DNA of 64,000 nt from Cinnamomum chago (lineage: Eukaryota > Streptophyta > Magnoliopsida > Laurales > Lauraceae). Location of the stretch: the NCBI GenBank assembly GCA_038049695.1, contig CP142456.1:18008501-18072500 (forward strand). Reading direction: 5' to 3'. The notes below the pieces were generated by a model, which saw nothing but the letters and a program-made list of their open reading frames with translations, made no database searches and was not told where the DNA came from. The translations under genes and the position numbers were made by a program. Shown here piece after piece: positions 21,659 through 33,800 of this stretch. The number at the start of each line of letters is the position of its first letter. The stretch's first letter is position 1.

Positions 21659-23062
21659 CACCCACAATTGTCCTCAAATGGAAGATTAAACGCTCGGATG
21701 TTGCCTTACAGAATAGACAGTTGAAAAAAAGAAAAAAGTACAGCAATGATCCATACAAGGGTTAAAAGGCAAATGGTTAAGATCTACTCATTGTGATGGT
21801 TTTGCAGCATCCTCCATCCACAGGAGCCATCAGTATTACCAAGCCAGAGGTCCAGAGGTGCTGAAATAGTAAACATAGTAAACAATTATTGGTAAAACCA
21901 TATGATTCATAATTTGGATCATGAAGATGGTTTAAAATATTGACCAATACTTGTACATATCAGCCGGGCCATGGCTGAACCAATATTTTGCTTCGTATAA
22001 AAAAACACAGAATATCAGCCATCTTCTCGATTTTATTGACCTGATGTATAAAGGTGAGATAAAGTATGTGCTGAAGTAATGTTTTGGTCCAGCATGTATG
22101 AGGCAAAGTAAATTACGATAGAGAGAGAGGTAAAGTGTTGCTTTTTGCCTTGGTGTTTACTTTACCACACTTTACCTCAGTTTTATGAGGTAAAAAAAGG
22201 CACTTGTGAGAAAAAAAAGCGGATGACGTGAACTACCTCTTTTGTCCTTGGTGTTTTGGTGTTTTCTTGTGTGGAATATTGGTATTTTGTTTGAACAGTT
22301 GGTGCATAAGCAAAGATTAAGGCTGCCAAAGGGTTGGGCTCTCCTGGGCCAGGATAAGCATTTACCCTACCCTCGCCTCACATATGCAACCTTCAATTTT
22401 TAGGCACTTATTCTGCCCTCAAGGGCTAGGACCCTGTCAGGGCCAATATAAATATATATAATGTTATAGCATACAATAACTCCATTACCAAAGACAATAA
22501 CGATGCGCGCTGAACAAGAGAAATCTTTAAAAAATTTATAATAAGATTGCTACATGAAATTCGAAAAAAAGAATTATGTTATTATGATAGAACTAAATCA
22601 TATAATACAAAGAACACTCGGCGATCAAATGGTCAGCAAGTGTATTTATATTTTAGCAAGCGTGTTGAGAGGAAGTGGCAATTGTTCTGCAGTTTCCCAT
22701 AATTACAGGTTTTGCAGGCAACTACATTTACAAATATAGACTACTTAAACAAACAAAGGATCCAAATTCCAAACAGGCCTTGCAATTATTACAAGACCAG
22801 AAAATCATAATACATTCTACCGGATTCCAAATCAGCATTATGTAAACATGAATTCCCTAGAATGCAGCATTTTTCAGAATTAAGAAAAGTTCTATTCTAG
22901 AAATGGAGGACTCAAAATAATGCAAAAAATATAGGATCAGATTTAAGCTTGCAGTTGCATGTATAAAACTCTCTTTACATTTTAAAAAAAAAAAGGATCG
23001 TACGATATAATAATGCTCAGATTTAACATAAAAAAGAAAGAAAAAGTATTGATCTCATGCAC

Positions 23063-23066
<4 letters not shown>
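21659..23066. other. No gene recognised
   Basis: AT-rich sequence. A GGTAAAG/CTTTACC-rich patch at 22120-22190 has some internal inverted symmetry. Otherwise nothing was identified. Confidence 0.5.

Positions 23067-23130
<64 letters not shown>
23067..23130. repeat. (GA)n microsatellite
   Basis: An uninterrupted run of 32 GA units. It lies just downstream, in the minus direction, of the CpG-rich patch described next. Confidence 0.95.
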
Positions 23131-23138
<8 letters not shown>

Positions 23139-23303
23139 AGAAAAGACGCTATATTTTAGGAAAAAGGGATTGAACAATAAAACTAGGGATTGCACTCAAG
23201 ATTTGTTGATAATCACATGAAGGATTAGGGATTAAAGACGTACTGATAGAGTTTGAAAGAGGGGATAAGAAAAAAAAAACTTGAAATCTGAAATGGCCGA
23301 TAC

Positions 23304-23560
23304 CTTTCTTGGCCTCTTTTGCTAAAATCTGTAATGGCCCTGGCCGAGAGAGAGAGAGACACAGAGACAGAGACAGAGACCTCTCTGGGTCTGGGAGGTC
23401 GTTGGAGAGGATGGGGTAGTCATCGTCTTCTCCTTCTTCGTCTTCTCTTCCTCCCATTTCTCGCGAAAATGGGGGCGGGAAGCGGGGGTGAAACGAGGAG
23501 AAGAGAGTGTTTTGCTGGTGTCATGTCGTGAAATTTTTCTATTTCTTGTTTTCTCTTTTC
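23304..23560 (-). promoter_or_regulatory. Candidate 5' UTR exon / promoter of the CNGC gene
   Basis: A locally GC- and CpG-rich patch in an AT-rich setting. On the minus strand it is CT-rich like many plant 5' leaders and ends in a plausible donor CAAGAAAG|GTATCG at 23304/23303. The next minus-strand coding exon is the CNGC start at 15719, which has an acceptor-like TTAG just upstream of its ATG. A short frame beginning MGGREDEEGEDDDYPILS (ATG near 23455) could be an upstream ORF or a separate unidentified gene. If the exon is correct, Copia-1 lies in a 5' UTR intron. This is inference from base composition and splice motifs only. Confidence 0.3.
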
Positions 23561-24088
23561 TAGACAGACAGTCGATAGACCCTGGAGGTTTCCTGGTGCG
23601 ACATACCCTGCCCGCCCAGTGGGCGCACAATGACATATTCGAATGGTCCATAAAATCCAGTGATAAGTCACTCACGGACCCATAAGTTTGCACAAATGGA
23701 CTAAACGCTCGGTTTTATAATCAATTTTATATGCAAGGAAATATTTATGTGCATCATCCCTCGCCGATATTACGATGAGGGATAACATAAAAGGATCGAC
23801 TTTATTATACATTAAAACCATCTACACATGTAGGACCCCCTAAATTACATTAAATTCATTGAGTTTTATCTCTTCGAATGCATTGGACCTTGGCTTCAAG
23901 GTCAATTTTTTTCTTTAATATATAGTTGTTAAATTTATGGGTCATGGGTGAAAGGGTTATGGGGCATGGTATTGACTCCAAACTTGATATATAAGCCCTT
24001 CCAAGATGCATCTTTTCATCCCCACAAGTCACGTGATCACTGAGGCCCTAGGAGGGCCTCATTAAGTTTGTCCCTTACCATATAGTTT

Positions 24089-24450
24089 AAAAACGTCTAT
24101 GTTTCGGCCCTTCTTATTTTTTTCATGGGGCCCATGTTAAGTCAATCTAATCCCCCCCCCCCCCCCTCCCCCCCCACGACACTCATCCAACTTTTACTCA
24201 CTGTTGGATTGAAATCATGATAAAATGGTGCCTTTAAACCATTAAATCTTAGAGCCATAGATCAAACGATTAGAATGTTCTTATGAACTCCAGATTTTGC
24301 ATATAGGTAGGACTCATATGGATTTTTCCATACAATGGACTTCCATAATGATAATACACCTTAGTGCCCAACCAGAAAAGGCGTTTTCTCATAAAAAAAA
24401 AATTTGTTTTGGTGCTGTGTAGCGCTCTCATATATATATATATATATATG
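24089..24450. mobile_element. MITE-like repeat, copy A (TA-flanked)
   Basis: It is similar along about 350 bp to 27439-27800: AAAAACG(T/C)CT, GTCAATCTA, CACTCATCCAACTTT, ATAGGTAGG, GGCGTTTTCTC... and the shared end GTGCT(G/A)TGTAGCGCTC running into (TA)n. It also carries a poly(C) run at 24152-24176. No coding capacity. Confidence 0.7.
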
Positions 24451-25560
24451 AAAAATCTTCAAAATGTTGCTCCATATCCAACGACCAATAAAAAGTAACT
24501 ACATTTATTATTGTTGTAATGTATTCAATTCAATGATAAATATAGCTTAAAATTAGCTCAATGTCAAGGATATTTAATGAGAAGTTAACTGCACCTTAAA
24601 ACAATTGTACACATTCCCATATGTCACCTTTCAAATTCACTATCCTATGAATTCATCCAAGGCTAAATTTAACTCCATAACAAGTGGGCCCCACAGTCCA
24701 ATCAAATAATTGCAATTGTTCAAAGTCTCTAGCATGCATTCATTCAAACAAATTTCACTCCAAAGCAATTGGCCCACAATCCGTTCAAAGTTGTTATCCC
24801 ATGTATTCGTCATAGGCCAAATTTTATTCAAAAGAAGGTGGGGCCCAAAATCCAGTTGAAGAATTCAAACCGTACAAATTAACTATCCTAGGTGGGGGCC
24901 CATTCCAATTAAAAATATGCACAAAACATGGATTTCCTCTCTCAAAATATTTTTTGTTTCATTTAGTCACATCTTTTACATATGATCCAGTTAAAGTTGA
25001 CCCCACTTTAATTCAGTCCAGCCATAATGAAAGAAGTGATGATGCTTTCAAACAGTTTGGGTCCAAGTGGTGGGCCCAACTGATGGATTGATTGGGTTTG
25101 CCTCTTAGAAATCTGCCCTACTAACAATCCAGGCTACCCACGAGGCCCACTCATTCAAATATGCATGTGGGCCACACCTTTATCATGACAACTCTCTAAT
25201 AAAATCAAGTGGTGGGGCTACCTTTGATTAAAGTGAAATTTGGGTAAATGTTAATTCAGATAAAGACATTGATTTTGAATGGCATAGATTTTATAAGAGG
25301 TCCTCTATTTTTTCATAGTGACTAAATGAAAAAGGAAAAACAAAAAAACAAATAGAATAATGTGTTTTGTGCATATTTTTAAGAGATAATTAGCGAAAAG
25401 TCTCTAGAATTGAATCTATCCATCCTCCAGTCCAGGCAAATTCTTTTTAAGGGCTCTGGTCCAAGAAGCCAGACTGTTTGTAGCCAGAAATCCCTAGATA
25501 CAATTTGCATGACTAATTTGCCCTCTTCCAGCTATTTAGGCATCTAATTTTGAAATTTCA
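24451..25560. other. No gene recognised
   Basis: AT-rich sequence with several short GGGCCCA-type words. No coding similarity was seen on either strand. Confidence 0.5.
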
Positions 25561-25639
25561 AATTTCAAATCTTCCATTCTCCCCCTCATTACTTCAAACC
25601 GGACATGGATATTGACGGATTGGATCTCAACAGTTGAGA

Positions 25640-25790
25640 TTGATCTCTGAAGAAGAAGACCCCTGCAACGAAGAAGAAGAAGAAGAAAAAGACCCATGCA
25701 ACGAAGAAGAAGACCCCTGCAAAGAAGATGAAAAAGAAGAAGAAGAAAAACCCTGCAAAGAAGAAGAAGAAGAAGACTTGCAGAACACGA
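25640..25790. repeat. GAA-rich tandem repeat
   Basis: Units combine GAAGAAGAAGA with GACCC(C/A)TGCAACGAA or CCCTGCAAAGAA. The open frames on both strands here are products of the repeat (poly-Glu/Lys plus strand, Phe/Leu minus strand) and are not called as genes. Confidence 0.8.
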
Positions 25791-26044
25791 AACAAAGAAG
25801 AAGACGATCTTTTGCGCCATCGACGGATTTCCTGCGCCACCGTTGTTCCTACGTGTTGCCGGAGAAGGGGGATTGCCACCAGACGTCGTGCTATGCCATC
25901 GCCGGAATCGAGGAAGAAGGCAAATGAAAGTTTGCTTTTGTGTTTCTGATTCCAGAACGAAGAAGAAGAAGAAAGTAGGCCTAGGATCTGCAGCAGTTTC
26001 GGGTTAGTTCTAGGTCAAGTTTGACCTGACCCGTTCTAGAAGTT

Positions 26045-26440
26045 CATCCCCGTTTCAGTCAAATTTATCGGAGTTCTGGATAAATTTATCTGAGTTCTGG
26101 ACAAATCTGACTGAATTTTGGCTATTTATCTGACTTCTGGAACAAATTTATTTGAGTTCTAGATAAATTTATCTGAGTTTTGGACAAATCTGTCTGAGTT
26201 TCTGGCTATTTATCTGACTTCTGGAACAAATTTATCTGAGTTTTGGCCATATTTATCCGAGTTTTAGGCTATTTATCTGAGTTCTGGAAAAAATCTATCT
26301 GAGTTGTAAACAAATCTATATGAGTTTTTGGCAGATTTATTTGTGTTTTTGAATTTTATTTGTGTCTTTTGAAATTTATTTTTATTTTTTAAAATAAATT
26401 TAACTGATTTTTTGACAAAAAAAAACTTGAGTTTTTTGCC
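26045..26440. repeat. Degenerate ~20-24 bp minisatellite, phase 1
   Basis: More than a dozen diverged units around AAATTTATCTGAGTTCTGGA, with higher-order repetition (ACAAATCTGnCTGA ... GGCTATTTATCTGACTTCTGGA repeated at about 26100 and 26190). Confidence 0.85.
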
Positions 26441-26830
26441 ACATTGTTCTCTAATTTGGAAACTAGGGTTATCTTAGTTTTGGCAAATGTATTTTTATTT
26501 TTTTTTAATTTATTTGCTTTTTTTTAATTTTATTTACTTCTTTTGAAATTTATTTATATTTTTTTGAAATTTATTTGGATCTTTTGAAATTTATTTTCAT
26601 CTTTTGAGATTTATTTGTGTCTTTTTAAATTTATTTGCTTTCTTTTGAAATTTATTGGTTGTTTTAAATTTATTGTGTTTTTTGAAATTTATTTTGTTTT
26701 TTTAAATTTATTTGCTTTCTTTTGAAATTTATTTGAGTTTTTTAAATTTTATTTCATTTTTAGAAATTTATTTGAAATTTTTTTCCTGTTTTTTTAAACT
26801 TATTTGTGTTTTTTTTAATTGATTTGAAAA
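26441..26830. repeat. AT-rich ~16-22 bp minisatellite, phase 2
   Basis: Units around CTTTTGAAATTTATTTG with variable T-tracts, directly continuing the phase-1 array. The shared word ATTTAT suggests one array that drifted or expanded in two steps. Confidence 0.8.
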
Positions 26831-27438
26831 TCTCATTATTGGAATTTTATTAATCGTAACTAATTTAATGATAGTTGACCATTATTAATGGCTTATCCCA
26901 CTAATCATGGGATATGATTTAAAGAAAGGGTAAATTAGACATTTTAGGTTTTCAAATTTGGAAAAATGACCTATCACACTATAAGAAAAGATTGTGGACT
27001 TAAGGCAATAAAGTGAAATGTTCATGGACCCGTCGCCGAATCCCCCTATTTTTAATAGGACTGGGCCCCACCTGTTTTAGAGTAAATCCTGGCCTAGGCT
27101 GAGTACATAGGATAGTGACTTTGTATGGTTTTGATTCTTCAATTGGACTATGGTTTGGCTCCTATTAATGTAGGAAAGACTTCCTTGTGGAAAGGAGAAA
27201 AAATAGGGAAGAAGAGTTCTCACCCGATAATTTGAAAAGAAGAAAGATAGAAAGTCATTGAAGTCATTTAAATAGGAGAAAAGGTAGGATACAAACGTAA
27301 AGTTATTAATAATAAGTGCACGTCACCCCTCTTACTCATTCATTCCTACCGGGGGCGTTTTGCTTTACAAAATGCCCGAGTGCTATCTAGCGCTCCCCAT
27401 AAATATATATATATATATATTAAAAAATGCCCCACTTT
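26831..27438. other. No gene; truncated MITE end near 27355-27404
   Basis: The sequence GGGCGTTTTGC ... AAATGCCCGAGTGCTATCTAGCGCTCC running into (TA)n repeats the 3' end seen in copies A and B. The rest is featureless. Confidence 0.5.
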
Positions 27439-27800
27439 AAAAACGCCTCTTTTTTTCTAGTTATGGAGCCATGTTGAGTCAATCTAGTCTTTTCACATAC
27501 ACTACCCCACCATGAATAATCAAAAGTCCAAATTTGACACTCATCCAACTTTCCTCACCATTGGATTGATATTATAATAAAATGATGTCTTTAAACCATT
27601 GAACTTTAGGGCCATGGATCAAAATGTTAGAATGATCTTATGGACTCAAGACTTTACATATAGGTAGGCCTCATATGGATCTTTTCATCCAATGGACTTC
27701 TATAATCATCATGCATCCCAATGGGCCCAACTAGGAGGGTGCGTTTTCTCCTAAAAAAATGCTCGGGTGCTATGTAGCGCTCCTCTATATATATATATGG
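27439..27800. mobile_element. MITE-like repeat, copy B (TA-flanked)
   Basis: Companion of copy A at 24089. It ends AATGCTCGGGTGCTATGTAG followed by CGCTCC and (TA)n. Confidence 0.7.
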
Positions 27801-28155
27801 GGCCAGCTCTCCTAATCTCAAGCTTAGGATAAGGTAAGCTCAAGTGTGTGGTGAGGCCCACTTGGGGACCCTCATGGGGATGGAGATGGGGGGGGGGGGG
27901 GATTTCAAAGACTCCCTGGGATTCTCCTCTCTACAAAAAATCAGCTCGAACCGTGATTTCTATGATCTCCATATGGGCCCAAAAGTTTAATGGTCAATAG
28001 TCCATTTTGATAGTCGATTCAACGGTCCAATAAATTCGGATTTGACCAAAAGTTGGTGGACATGTGCAATTTAAGGGGGTCATGTGTTTGGTTCATTTGG
28101 ATGGACCAAAGGTGGGCTCCACAAGCATGAGCTTACGAAATTTTCACTATATATA
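27797..28155. mobile_element. Probable MITE with partial inverted ends
   Basis: It lies between two (TA)n tracts. AGGTAAGCTCAAGTGTGTGG near its left end is partly complementary to the segment CCACAAGCATGAGCTTACG near its right end (both next to GTGGGC/GCCCAC). It contains a 12-13 nt G-run near 27889. The terminal repeats are imperfect. Confidence 0.5.
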
Positions 28156-28394
28156 TGAGTAACGCTACAAAAATCCGCGGGCGTTTTTCACAAAAAAGGC
28201 TCCTCTTTTAACCAATGAAAGTGTGACATGTGTCATCAATGGTACACTTATCCATTTTCTCTCCTAAATGTTCTCCTAAAACTGTGGATATTTTATAGAT
28301 TCTCTTAAATCATTTGCTAATAGATAGGGGCAAAATCTCCCCTTTCAAGATATGAGAGTTTTTTAGAATTTCCATATATATATATATATATATG

Positions 28395-28587
28395 ATGGGA
28401 CATTCATGTGCATCCATCTCTCACCATAGGGTGAGGGACACTTAACATGGCTTTCCCTCTTTGCACATGAAGATTCTTTTTCTGCATATGACCATTTATG
28501 GCTTTTCCTTTTTTGCACGTGAATATTTCTAATTATGTAAGTATCCCTCACCCTATGGTGAATGATGGATGCACATGAATATTCTCC
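28395..28587. mobile_element. MITE with ~50-bp terminal inverted repeats in (TA)n
   Basis: The arms 28395-28444 and 28538-28587 are inverted copies: ATTCATGTGCATCCATC and ACCATAGGGTGAGGGA are shared. The roughly 95-bp middle has no coding potential. Both sides are (TA)n. A one-ended relative is at 6120-6277. Confidence 0.88.
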
Positions 28588-28613
28588 ATATATATATATA
28601 TATATATATATAT

Positions 28614-29324
28614 AAGGGGGGCTCTCCTAAGCTACAACTTATGTTATACTAAGCTGAGTAATACTCTTTTACGAGCTTCTCTTACTGTCTTAAGATTCAA
28701 GCCACCTCGTGAGACCACCTACTGGTTCATCTGAGCAAACCATCCAAGCCCAAACCCCTGGTTTATTCGTTGACAAAAAGGGATCCCGTAGTTCGAACTA
28801 CACAAGAATGGTCCTCCTGTTGATTTTTTTTTATTTTCTTTTTATTGTGCTTTTAGAATGAGTGGTGATAATGTCACCCAAAGATAAGTATGGGCGACGC
28901 TATTGTTGCTCTTCACATTATATCCCTGTCGACCACCATATTTTCTCGTACCTTTTTTCATTTGCCTTTTTCATAGTACTTACATTTTTTGTCTGTAGCT
29001 CTGCCATCTCCTTCCTATGCCCCATCTTTATTTCTTATTTTAACTCCATTTTAGAGGTCGTTCGGCTCGATTTAAGAGGTTGATACACTCTTTAGCTTCC
29101 ATATGTGCAAGCTTACATCAAACAAATGAATAAATGTCTCTTTTGGGTTCTATGTTCTTTTGCTAAGTATAAGAAAAGAAACCCTCGATGTGCTCACATA
29201 TCTAAGGTTTGTTTATTTTGTAGCTTAAGATACAGTAGACATGTGTTATGTTGAGCCATTTTCAATTGTTTATTGTCTCAAACCCTAAGCATGCTCACGT
29301 TCGTTTATTGCATGAATGATCGCT
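28614..29324. other. No gene recognised
   Basis: It begins GGGGGGCTCTCCTAAGCTAC right after a (TA)n tract, possibly the end of another TA-flanked element. The short frame at 28862-29083 shows no known motif. Confidence 0.45.
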
Positions 29325-29960
29325 ACCTCAAGTGTAGGGTCATCACGATGCAGTAAAATCCCAATGAGTCCGGGGTTGATCCACATGTAGCTATTAGGCA
29401 CTTTTCTTGAAACTTGTCCTAAAGAAAAGCTACTACTAGCCTAATTAACCTATACAATCAGCAATCCTACTTTTGCCCAAAAATTAATTAATTACCAACT
29501 TTGATAGTGCAATAAAAAAATCCTAATCTAAAAACTGCATCCACGATGAGAATCGTTGGTTCATCAATTGAAAGAAGGTCTAGAGTTATTGTGATAATAA
29601 TCAAGGGTAATATTTTAGAAAAATAATTAGAGAATCAGATATAATAAAAATAGAATATTGCAATTTATAAATCAGGCTTCAACATGCACTAGGCACTGAA
29701 AATACAAGTAAGGGCCTTCGCAACCCTCCCATAAGGATGAGCCAAGATAAATTCCGAATTGTTCAGTATTTGAGAAATATCACCCTCATCTAGGCTCTAA
29801 CAATTATTTTCTGAATTCGGAGGTCCCTAAGCATGTTATGTATTCGGGAAAACAAAATATCAAAGGAACTTAAATTAAGATAATAGACTAAACAAGCTGA
29901 AAAATACCTTTATTTGATTTCTTACTCGCATAATTAGTTAAAGAAGTACATTGTTTACTC
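29325..29960. mobile_element. Possible gypsy-like untranslated fragment
   Basis: The phrase CAAGTGTAGGGTCATCACGA followed by TGCAGTAAAATCCCAATGAGTCCGGGGTTGATCCACA resembles non-coding segments common in plant gypsy elements. No LTR boundaries or coding domains were found, so the call rests on general recall of such sequences. Confidence 0.3.
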
Positions 29961-29985
29961 CAATCATCCTAGACTACAACATGAC

Positions 29986-30442
29986 TGTAAGAAACAATAC
30001 ACCAAGATCTTTGATCGAGGAAACCCTAATAAACCAAGATCCTCTATGTCAAATCATTGAGAGAAGTAAAGCGGAAACATACCTGGATCCATTGAATGAA
30101 GTTGTTCACAAGTTGTTGATCTTCCAATCCAATATGGCTACCCAGAGAAACCCTCTTGATTCTTCTGATGATGGGATGTCAGAGAGAATAGGTATTCTCC
30201 ATATGAATTGGGGACCATAACCCTAATATATAAGATATCATAAGTTTGCTATTTCTAATTTGGCCCTTCATCAAATCAGAAATAGCATTATGATATCTAC
30301 ACATTAATTCCATGACAAGTATACCCTTAAGCCTTACAACTTTAAGTCTTAATTAGATCACTTTAATGTAGGCTTAACCAAAGATAACATGACACATTTA
30401 ATAGTTACACGTGTGGCCCCACATGATGGAATTTTTCCAACA
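29986..30442 (-). repeat. Copia-2 3' LTR
   Basis: 457 bp. On the minus strand it begins TGTTGGAAAAATTCC and ends GTTTCTTACA. It differs from the partner LTR at 10 single bases. Confidence 0.95.
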
Positions 30443-30453
30443 ATCTCCCACTG
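30443..30453 (-). promoter_or_regulatory. Copia-2 polypurine tract
   Basis: AGTGGGAGAT on the minus strand, directly adjacent to the 3' LTR. Confidence 0.85.
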
Positions 30454-30872
30454 GGCCATATATGTAACTTAACAAATGTGTATGACTGTATGATCTCCAA
30501 AAGTTTGTTATCATAATTTAGGATATATCCGAACAATCTCGTCCATTGATTATGCCGGTATAGGATCAAAGCGGTCTTCGTCACATTTAACATGACTAAA
30601 CCCATCAATGGTCACGTACACCAACATAACCAAATGACATAGATCAATCATGGATGCGTAGCATGGAAAGTACATGCAATGTGATCTATACATGTTTATT
30701 TCCAACTGGTCCTACCGTATTCCTTAGAGAGATCAATATTTAACACAATGTAACAGAGTGAAATGAACCGAATATTGTATTTCTGATCAGAAAAATATCC
30801 AAATACATAAATGCATAAGTGTGTTCAAAATCAAACATAAAGCAATAAAACATAAAATGATACAAACTCCCA

Positions 30873-33800
30873 CTATAATGTGATATCCTCACACAAAATA
30901 ACACCCATATGAGCAGTGTGCTCATGAAAGACCTTGGGTGGTAATCCCTTTGTAAGCGGATCCGCTATCATGGAGTTTGTCCCAATGTGCTCTATGGATA
31001 TCTGTTTATCCTGTATTCTCTCCTTCACAACTAGGAACTTAATGGCAATATGTTTTGACCTAATTGAGCTCCTGTTGTTGTTGGAATATAGCACTGCTGA
31101 TTTATTATCACAATATAGTTTGAGTGGTCTTTCAATACCCTCCAGAACTCGCAGCCCAGTGACAAAATTTCGCAGCCACATTCCTTGGTTGGATGCCTCA
31201 TAGCATGCTACAAACTCTGCTGCCATGGTGGAATCAGTTACGAGTGTCTGTTTGGCACTCCTCTAAGAAATAGCTCCACCTGCTAACAGGTATATGTAGC
31301 CTGATGTGGATTTCATACTGTCTTGGCATCCAGCATAATCGGAGTCGGAATACCCTATGATCTCCAACTGATCCGATTTCCTATATGTGAGCATATGATC
31401 TTTTGTTCTCTGTAAATACCTCATAACCCGCTTGGCTGCTTTCCAATTATCCATCCCTGGATTGCTTAAATATATGCCTAAGATACCAACAATGTACGCA
31501 ATATCCGGACACGTACACACCATAGCATACATTAGACTCCCTATAGCTGATGCATATGGAATCTTCTGCATTTCCTTAACTTCAAGGTTAGTTTTAGGGC
31601 ATTGATTGAGACTGAACTTGTCTCCCTTAGAGACAGGGGTGTCACCTAGTTTGCTGTCCTGCATGCCAAACCTTTTGAGTACTTTATCAATATAGCTTCT
31701 TTGTGATATTCCAAGAATACCCCGAGAGCGATCTCGTTGTATCAGGATCCCTAATACAAAAGAGGCGTCACCAAGATCTTTCATCTCAAAATTCTTTGAT
31801 AGAAATCTTTTGGTTTCATGCAACATGCATATATCATTTGTGGCAAGCAATATGTCATCGACATACAAAACCAGGAATATGTGCTTACTCCCACTGAATT
31901 TGTGATACACACAATTATCAACAACGTTTGTCTCAAAACCAAACGAGATAATCACTTGATGAAACTTGTGATACCACTGATGAGAAGCTTGCTTGAGTCC
32001 ATAGATGGACTTTGTCAATTTACATACCATATTCTTTGGGTCTCCCGACTCAAAGTTTTCTGGCTGCACCATATAAATTGTTTCGTCAATTTCACCATTG
32101 AGAAATATTGTTTTGACATCCATTTGACGAAGCTCAAGATCAAAATGCGCAACTAGTGCCATGATTGTCCGAAAAGAGTCTTTCGATGAAACCGGAGAGA
32201 AAGTCTCTTTAAAGTCAATCCCTTCCTTTTGGGTAAAGCTTTTAGCTACAAGACGAGCCTTATACCTCTCCACATTACCATTTGAATCCCTTTTGGTTTT
32301 AAAAATCCATTTGCAACCAATGGGCTTCACACCTTCTGGTGATGGGACAAGTTCCCAAACCTTATTGTCTTGCATAGACTTATATTCCTCATTCATGGCA
32401 TCAATCCACTTTTGAGAGTTAGAACCTTGCATGGCTTGATGGAAGTTGATTGGATCATTTTCCACCATTCCAATTTCTTCCTCATGTTCTTGGAGAAATA
32501 CGAAAAAATCGTCCGGAATAGCATGTCTCCTTTCTCTAGTGGACCGCCTTAATGGCACTGGTTCTTGAGGTTGTTGAGTTTGTTCCTCATCTTGAATGGG
32601 GGGTTGATCAACATTGTTTGGTTGAGGATCCGGATTCGCTTATTGACTGATGACAGGTATAGAAACTTGCACATTGTCAAAAGCAATAGTGGAAATCGAA
32701 ACCGATTCTTCCTCAAAGACAATGTCTCTAACCTTATTTCTCCCCCCAAACTCAACATCCTAAAAAAATGTTGCAGTTCCCGTCTCAAAAATTGACCTAA
32801 GTGTGGGATCATAAAACTTATAGCCCTTAGATCGCTCAGAGTAGCCAATGAAGTAGCTGCTCACGGTTTTGGAGTCCAATTTCTTTTCATGTGGCCTGTA
32901 AGGCCTTGCCTCAGCTGGACATCCCCAAATGTGAAAATGTTTTAGACTAGGCTTTCTATCTGTCCAAAGCTCATAAGGTGTTTTTGCAGCTGCTTTAGTT
33001 GGCACTCTATTTAGAATATAAGCCGCTGTTTTGAGTGCTTCTCCCCATAGTGACTCTGGTAGAGTGGAATGATTAATCATACTCCTTACCATATCCTTAA
33101 GAGTCCGGTTTCGCCTTTCAGATATACCATTCATGCTAGGTGACCCTGACATGGTGTATTATGGGACGATTCCACATTCCTCTAGGAATTTAGTAAACGG
33201 TCCTGGACGTTGTTCACCTGAACCGTCATATCTGCCGTAGTATTCACCACCACGGTCAGACCTGACACTCTTTATTCTTTTGTTGAGTTGGTTCTCAACT
33301 TCAGCTTTAAATGTTTTGAACACGTCCAAAGACTGTGATTTCTCATGAATGAGAAATAGGTATCCATAGCGAGAGTAATCGTCTATGAATGATATGAAAT
33401 ACTGTTGGCCATTCCAGAAAGCCGTAGGGAATGGTCCATAGATATCTGTGTGTATCAATTCTAAGACGTCTGTAGTTCTATTGGCACCTAATTTCTTCAT
33501 TTTAGTCTGTTTTCCCTTGATGCAAGCAATACAAATATCAAAGTTTGTAAAGTCAAGGGAATCTAAAATGCCATCAGACACAAGTCGCTTAACTCTGGAC
33601 TCAGAGATGTGACCTAAGCGTTTGTGCCATAATGTAGCCGAGTTTTTTTTATTCAGTTTGCGTTTAGTACCTCGTGATTCCACATGCAAGGATTCATTGT
33701 AAGAAACAATTGTATCAAGCAAATATAAGTTGTCATATACACATAGAGAACCAGTTCCAACAACATTTGAATTTATAGATAAACTGAATTGATTGTTTCC

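Noticed and set aside
23745-23790. ATGTGCATCATCCCTCGCC ... GATGAGGGATAA resembling the 28.4 kb MITE ends
   Set aside because: Only about 20 bases are shared with each arm and no second arm exists; could be chance.
25536-25949. Overlapping open frames on both strands (Glu/Lys-rich and Phe/Leu-rich)
   Set aside because: They are by-products of the GAA/TTC tandem repeat; all frames remain open because the repeat lacks stop codons.
28780-28815. GTAGTTCGAACTAC as a possible tRNA TpsiC arm
   Set aside because: No acceptor stem or anticodon arm could be folded around it; it is only a short palindrome.
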